64,000 nt of DNA from Owenia fusiformis. Its lineage: Eukaryota; Annelida; Polychaeta; Sabellida; Oweniidae. Below are positions 61,801 through 64,000 of the stretch, piece after piece. The position numbers and the translations under genes were made by a program. Within the stretch, counting starts at the first letter, position 1. Every line of letters starts with the position of its first letter. The stretch is from positions 5,945,169 to 6,009,168 of the forward strand of contig CAIIXF020000010.1 of assembly GCA_903813345.2 (NCBI GenBank). The letters run 5' to 3'. The notes under the pieces were generated by a model that was not told the DNA's origin, did not search any database, and was given only the letters and a program-made list of their open reading frames with translations.

Positions 61801-64000
61801 TGTAAAGAAAATGAATGATATGGAAATTGCTGCTTTAATGGACCAGCTTGGTATTTTGAAGAAGGAAGTTGATGACTTGGAAGCTCTCAATAAAATTCTA
61901 GAAGATGATAAGAAAGGAGTTGGTGAAGTTAAACAGAGGCTAGAAGATGCCAGGGATGAATTGAAAAGTAAAGACTCTGAAATAAGGCAACTGGCAGAAG
62001 AACTTAAAAAATCACCCAAAGGCAAAGAAGAAGTTGAAAAAATTCAAAATGAAACCAAAAAAGAACAACAGAAGAAAACACCAAAGACTGATAAAGAATC
62101 TGTACCAACAGCAAAAGAAGCCAAGCAGCTACCAGATACTAAATTACAAGAACTAATGGATGAGTTGGCATCAACAAAGAATCAACTGAAAGATCAAGAG
62201 GCTCTCGTGAAGCAACTGGAAGCTGCAACTGAACAGAAAGACAATGAGGATAAGGATCAGAGTCATAAAGATGATAAAATCAAAGACCTCAAAGATAAAA
62301 ACAAGAAACTTAAGACTATGATTTCAGAAGCAGCAAAGGAAGTGAAGGAAAAGATCAAGGAAAACAAAGAGAAAGAAAATCGAATCAAGAAACTTGAAGA
62401 TGAACTCAAAAAGATTCCGAAAGGTGAAGATAAAGTTGAAGAGATCAAGAAAAGTGTTCCAGAGAGAATTGAGAAAAAGAAAGATAAAACTCCAAATGTG
62501 AATGATGTAAAGAAAATGAATGATATGGAAATTGCTGCCTTAATGGACCAGCTTGGTATTCTGAAGAAGGAAGTTGATGACTTGGAAGCTCTCAATAAAA
62601 TTCTAGAAGATGATAAGAAAGGAGTTGGTGAAGTGAAACAGAGGCTAGAAGATGCCAGGACTGAATTGAAAAGTAAAGATTCTCTAATAAGGCAACTGGC
62701 AGAAGAACTAAAAAAATCACCGAAAGGCAAAGAAGAAGTTGAAAAGATTCAAAATGAAACCAAAAAAGAACAACAGAAGAAAACACCAAAGTCTAATGAA
62801 GAATCTGTACCAACAGCAAAAGAAGCCAAGCAGCTACCAGATACTAAATTACAAGAACTAATGGATGAGTTGGCATCAACAAAGAATCAACTGAAAGATC
62901 AAGAGGCTCTCATGAAGCAACAGGAAGCTGCAACTGAACAGAAAGACAGTGAGGATAAGGATCAGAGTCACAAAGATGATAAAATCAAAGAACTCAAAGA
63001 TAAAAACAAGAAACTTAAGACTATGATTTCTGAAGCAACAAAGGAAGTCAAGGAAAAGATCAAGGAAAACAAAGAGAAAGAAAATCAAATTAAGAAACTT
63101 GAAGATGAACTCAAAAAGATTCCCAAAGGTGAAGATAAGGTTGAAGAGATCAAGAAAAGTGTTTCAGAGAGAATTGAGAAAAAGAAAGATAAAACGCCAA
63201 ATGTCAATGATGTCAAGAAAATGAATGATATGGAAATTGCTGCCTTAATGGACCAGCTTGGTATTCTGAAGAAGGAAGTTGATGACTTGGAAGCTCTCAA
63301 TAAAATTCTAGAAGATGATAAGAAAGGAGTTGGTGAGGTTAAACAGAGGCTAGAAGATGCCAGGGATGAATTGAAAAGTAAAGACTCTCAAATAAGGCAA
63401 CTGACTGAAGAACTAAAAAAATCACCCAAAGGCAAAGAAGAAGTTGAAAAGATTCAAAATGAGACCAAAAAAGAACAACAGAACAAAACAGCAAAGTCTA
63501 ATGAAGAATCTGTACCAACAGCAAAAGAAGCCAAGCAGCTACCAGATATTAAATTACAAGAACTAATGGATGAGTTGGCATCAACAAAGAATCAACTGAA
63601 AGATCAAGAGGCTCTCGTGAAGCAACTGGAAGCTACAACTGAACAGAAACACAATGTGGATAAGGATCAGAGTCATAAAGATGATAAAATCATAGAATTA
63701 AAAGATGAAAACAAGAAACTTAAAAGGATGATTTCTGAAGCAGCAAAGGAAGTGAAGGAAAAGATCAAGGAAAATAAAGACAATAAAAATCAAATTAAGA
63801 AACTTGAAGATGAACTCAAAAAGATCCCAAAAGGTGAAGATAAAGTTGAAGAGATCAAGAAAGGTGTTCCAGAGAGAATTGAGAAAAAGAGAGATAAAAC
63901 CCCAAATGTGAATGATGTAAAGAAAATGAATGATATTGAAATTGCTGCTTTAATGGACCAGCTTGGTATTCTGAAGAAGGAAGTTGATGATTTGGAAGCA
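52895..64000 (+). CDS. Giant repeat exon of the coiled-coil gene (partial, runs off the right edge)
   Basis: The acceptor TTTGTTTTAG precedes 52895, and one frame stays open to the end of the window: 11,106 nt, 3702 codons. It begins IMKRRNKKAIPEKIEEDVIA, followed by a degenerate first repeat and then 235-residue units. Each unit is very rich in Lys, Glu, Asp and Leu, with coiled-coil heptads interrupted by proline-containing links (KKIPKGEDKVEEIKK, DKTPNVNDVKKM, KKSPKGKEEVEKI, ESVPTAKEAKQLPD). It is unusually long for an animal exon. Phase 0 entry matches the preceding exon. The ATG at 52898 could instead start a separate transcript, but coil type and phase favour one gene. Confidence 0.85.
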   Translation, partial: MMKRRNKKAIPEKIEEDVIAKSERDNEVKPENVQKDSKIIPDNETQDQLDELDGINSSLKDANKKLEEEVNEYKEKNKKLVDNKVKLKEKINDAANEIMAKIEENKKHKNHINQLEEELKKVPNGKEKVEEIKKSVPEDENKKEVPQIVDVNKMSENDIASLVDELEVLKKQHEDMETLNKILQDDKKGLAEVKERLENARHELKGKDALIRQLEEELNKSPKGKEELEKIKTSVKENLKRKEPKATEESVPTAKEAKQLPDTKLQELMDELASTKNQLKDQEALMKQLEAATEQKDNEDKDQSHKDDKIKELKDKNKTLKSKVLEAANEVKERIKENKVQENQIRALEYELKKIPKGKDKIEEIRKIVPEKTEQKKDKTPGVEDVKKMSDMEIDALTEKLDCLEKEVDDLKALNKILEDDKKGVGEVKQRLEDARNEVKNKNSQIRQLEEVLKNSAKGKEEVEKIKNQIGEELIKVSDVKVQSVPRAKEAKELPDAKLQELMDELTSTKNQLKDQEALMNQLEAATEQKDNEDKDQSPKDDEIKELKDKNKKLKTMISEATKEVKEKIKENKDNKNQIRKLEDELKKIPKGEDKVEEIKKSVSERIEKRKDKTPNVNDVKKMNEMEIADLMDQFGILKKEVDDLEALNKILEDDTKGVGKVKQRLEDARDELKSKDSQIRQLEEELKKSPKGKEEVEKIQNETKKEQQKKTAKANEESIPTAKEAKQLPDTKLQELMDELASTKNQLKDQKALMKQLEAATEQKDSEDKDQSHRNDKIKELKDKNKKLKTMISEAAKEVKEKIKENNEKENQIRKLEDELKKIPKGEDKVEEIKKSVPEGIEKKKDKTPKVNDVKKMNDMEIADLMNQFGILKKEVDDLEALNKMLKDDKKGVGEVKQRLEDARDEVKSKDSQIRQLEEELKKSPKGKEEVEKIQNETKKEQQKKTAKANEESVPTAKEAKELPDTKLQELMDELASTKNQLKDQEALLKQLEVTTEQKDNEDKDKSPKYDEIKELKDKNNKLKSMISEAANEVKEKIKENKKKENQIRKLEDELRKIPKGEDKVEEIKKSVPERNEKSLNKTPNVNDVRKMDDMEIAALMDQLGILQKEVDDLEALNKILEDDKKGIGEVKERLEDARDELKSKVYQIRHLEEELKKSPKGREEVEMIQNETKKEQQKKTAKANEESVPTAKEAKELPDTKLQELMDELASTKNQLKDQEALMKQLEAATEQKDNEDKDQSPKDDDIKELKDKNKKLKTLISEAAKEVKEKTKGNKEKEKQIKKLEDELKKIPNGEDKVEEIKKNVPERIEKKKDKTPNVNDVKKMNDMEIAALMDQIGILKEEVDDLEALNKILLDDNKGVGEVKQRLEDARDELKSKDSQIRQLEDELKKSPKGKEEVEKIQNETKKEQQKKTAKTNEESVPTAKEAKQLPDTKLQELMDELASTKNQLKDQEALMKQLEAATEQKDSEDKDQSHKDDKIKELKDKNKKLKSMISEAAKEVKEKIKENKDNTNQIKKLEDELKKIPKGEDKVEEIKKSVPERIEKKKDKTPNVNDVKKMSDMEITALMDQLGILKKEVDDLRALNKILEDDKKGVGEVKQRLEDARDELKSKDSQIRQLEEELKKSPKGREEVEKIQNETKKEQKKNTSKTNEESVPTAKEAKGLPDTELQELMDELASTKSQLKDKEALLKQLEVATEQKGNEDKDQSHKDDKIKDLKDKNKKLKTMISEAAKEVKEKIKENKEKENQIKKLEDELKKIPKGEDKVEEIKKSVPERIEKKKDKTPNVNDVKKMNDMEIAALMDQLGILKKEVDDLEALNKILEDDKKGVGEVKQRLEDARNELKSKDSQIRQLEEELKKSPKGKEEVEKIQNETKKEQQKTIPKTNEESVPTAKEAKQLPDTKLQELMDELASTKNQLKDQEALMKQLEAATEQKDNEDKDQSHKDDKIKDLKDKNKKLKTMISEAAKEVKEKIKENKEKENQIKKLEDELKKIPKGEDKVEEIKKSVAERIEKKKDKTPNVNDVKKMNDMEIAALMDQLGILKKEVDDLEALNKILEDDKKGVGEVKQRLEDARDELKIKDSQIRQLAEELKKSPKGREEVEKIQNETKKEQQKKTPKTNEESVPTAKEARQLPDTKLQELMDELASTKNQLKDQEALMKQLEAATEQKDNEDKDQSHKDDKIKELKDKNKKLKTMISEAAKEVKEKIKENKEKENQIKKLEDELKKIPKGEDKVEEIKKSVPERIEKKKDKTPNVNDVKKMNDMEIAALMDQLGILKKEVDDLEALNKILEDDKKGVGEVKQRLEDARDELKIKDSQIRQLAEELKKSPKGKEEVEKIQNETKKEQQKKIPKTDEESVPTAKEAKQLPDTKLQELMDELASTKNQLKDQEALMKQLEAATEQKDNEDKDQSHKDDKIKDLKDKNKKLKTMISEAAKEVKEKIKENKEKENRIKKLEDELKKIPKGEDKVEEIKKSVAERIEKKKDKTPNVNDVKEMNDMEIAALMDKLGILKKEVDDLEALNKILLDDKKGVGEVKQRLEDARDEVKSKDSQIRQLEEELKKSPKGKEEVEKIQNETKKEQQKKTSKTYEESVPTAKEAKQLPDTKLQELMDELASTKNQLKDQEALMKQLEAATEQKDNEDKDQSHKDDKIKDLKDKNKKLKTMISEAAKEVKEKIKENKEKENQIKKLEDELKKIPKGEDKVEEIKKSVAERIEKKKDKTPNVNDVKKMNDMEIAALMDQLGILKKEVDDLEALNKILEDDKKGVGEVKQRLEDARDELKSKDSQIRQLAEELKKSPKGKEEVEKIQNETKKEQQKKTAKTNEESVPTAKEAKQLPDTKLQELMDELASTKNQLKDQEALVKQLEATTEQKDSEDKDQSHKDDKIKELKDKNKELKTMISEAAKGVKEKIKENKEKENQIKKLEDELKKIPKGEDKVEEIKKSVAERIEKKKDKTPNVNDVKKMNDMEIAALMDQLGILKKEVDDLEALNKILEDDKKGVGEVKQRLEDARDELKSKDSEIRQLAEELKKSPKGKEEVEKIQNETKKEQQKKTPKTDKESVPTAKEAKQLPDTKLQELMDELASTKNQLKDQEALVKQLEAATEQKDNEDKDQSHKDDKIKDLKDKNKKLKTMISEAAKEVKEKIKENKEKENRIKKLEDELKKIPKGEDKVEEIKKSVPERIEKKKDKTPNVNDVKKMNDMEIAALMDQLGILKKEVDDLEALNKILEDDKKGVGEVKQRLEDARTELKSKDSLIRQLAEELKKSPKGKEEVEKIQNETKKEQQKKTPKSNEESVPTAKEAKQLPDTKLQELMDELASTKNQLKDQEALMKQQEAATEQKDSEDKDQSHKDDKIKELKDKNKKLKTMISEATKEVKEKIKENKEKENQIKKLEDELKKIPKGEDKVEEIKKSVSERIEKKKDKTPNVNDVKKMNDMEIAALMDQLGILKKEVDDLEALNKILEDDKKGVGEVKQRLEDARDELKSKDSQIRQLTEELKKSPKGKEEVEKIQNETKKEQQNKTAKSNEESVPTAKEAKQLPDIKLQELMDELASTKNQLKDQEALVKQLEATTEQKHNVDKDQSHKDDKIIELKDENKKLKRMISEAAKEVKEKIKENKDNKNQIKKLEDELKKIPKGEDKVEEIKKGVPERIEKKRDKTPNVNDVKKMNDIEIAALMDQLGILKKEVDDLEA
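53030..64000 (+). repeat. 705-bp coding tandem repeat, 15 units plus a degenerate first one
   Basis: The codons for MDELASTK or its variants start at 53699, 54401, 55106, 55811, 56516, 57221, 57926, 58631, 59336, 60041, 60746, 61451, 62156, 62861 and 63566: spacing is 702 once and then 705 every time. A diverged unit precedes (about 53030-53698). Units from about 57.9 kb rightward are nearly identical, while the left ones are more diverged. The array continues beyond the window. Antisense open frames recurring at 705-bp spacing are shadows. Confidence 0.97.

Noticed and set aside
54625-63300. Many open frames on the minus strand recurring every 705 bp (Ser/Phe-rich peptides)
   Set aside because: They are antisense shadows of the Lys/Glu-rich sense repeat; AAG/GAA-rich codons read backward give CTT/TTC.

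Overview
The window is eukaryotic, almost certainly metazoan nuclear DNA. It is AT-rich, its genes are split by GT-AG introns of 40 bases to 9 kb, and its introns are full of inverted-repeat elements, minisatellites, a tRNA-derived SINE and a non-LTR retrotransposon. The COP9 subunit is close to the vertebrate protein, and the small dispersed repeats look like those of a lophotrochozoan, perhaps a bivalve. That placement is an inference, not a database result.

Layout. (1) 227-815, minus: the first two exons of an unrecognised gene that runs off the left edge; its 5' end is copied as a perfect 128-bp inverted repeat. (2) 2207-19245, plus: a complete 13-exon COPS2 gene (COP9 signalosome subunit 2, 444 aa) with one GC-AG intron. 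Its introns hold a ~4-kb long-TIR element, several MITE-like elements and satellite-type arrays. (3) 19.2-22.9 kb: intergenic, with an 82/84-bp array and a hairpin element. (4) 22884-34839, minus: an 11-exon gene for an unrecognised 502-aa acidic protein. The acceptor and 5' half of its exon 9 have been copied seven more times as a 110-bp array. Its first intron holds a non-LTR retrotransposon (PHD/CCHC ORF1; endonuclease, reverse transcriptase and RNase H ORF2) broken by one frameshift. (5) 34.8-36.2 kb: divergent promoter region. (6) 36211 to beyond 64000, plus: a very large coiled-coil gene. Twenty-five small exons (1294 codons) precede an exon of at least 11.1 kb (3702 codons in view) built almost wholly of a 705-bp (235-codon) tandem repeat that continues past the window.

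The genes share no evident pathway. COPS2 belongs to the CSN deneddylase. The other three are unnamed, and the last is presumably a fibrous structural protein. The strongest unusual signals are the giant repeat exon with its two-fold internal symmetry, two separate tandem arrays that multiply a 3' splice site, an exon pair whose coiled-coil sense survives in the wrong frame, a fold-back element nested in a SINE, and a repeat family whose members differ by internal satellite expansion.
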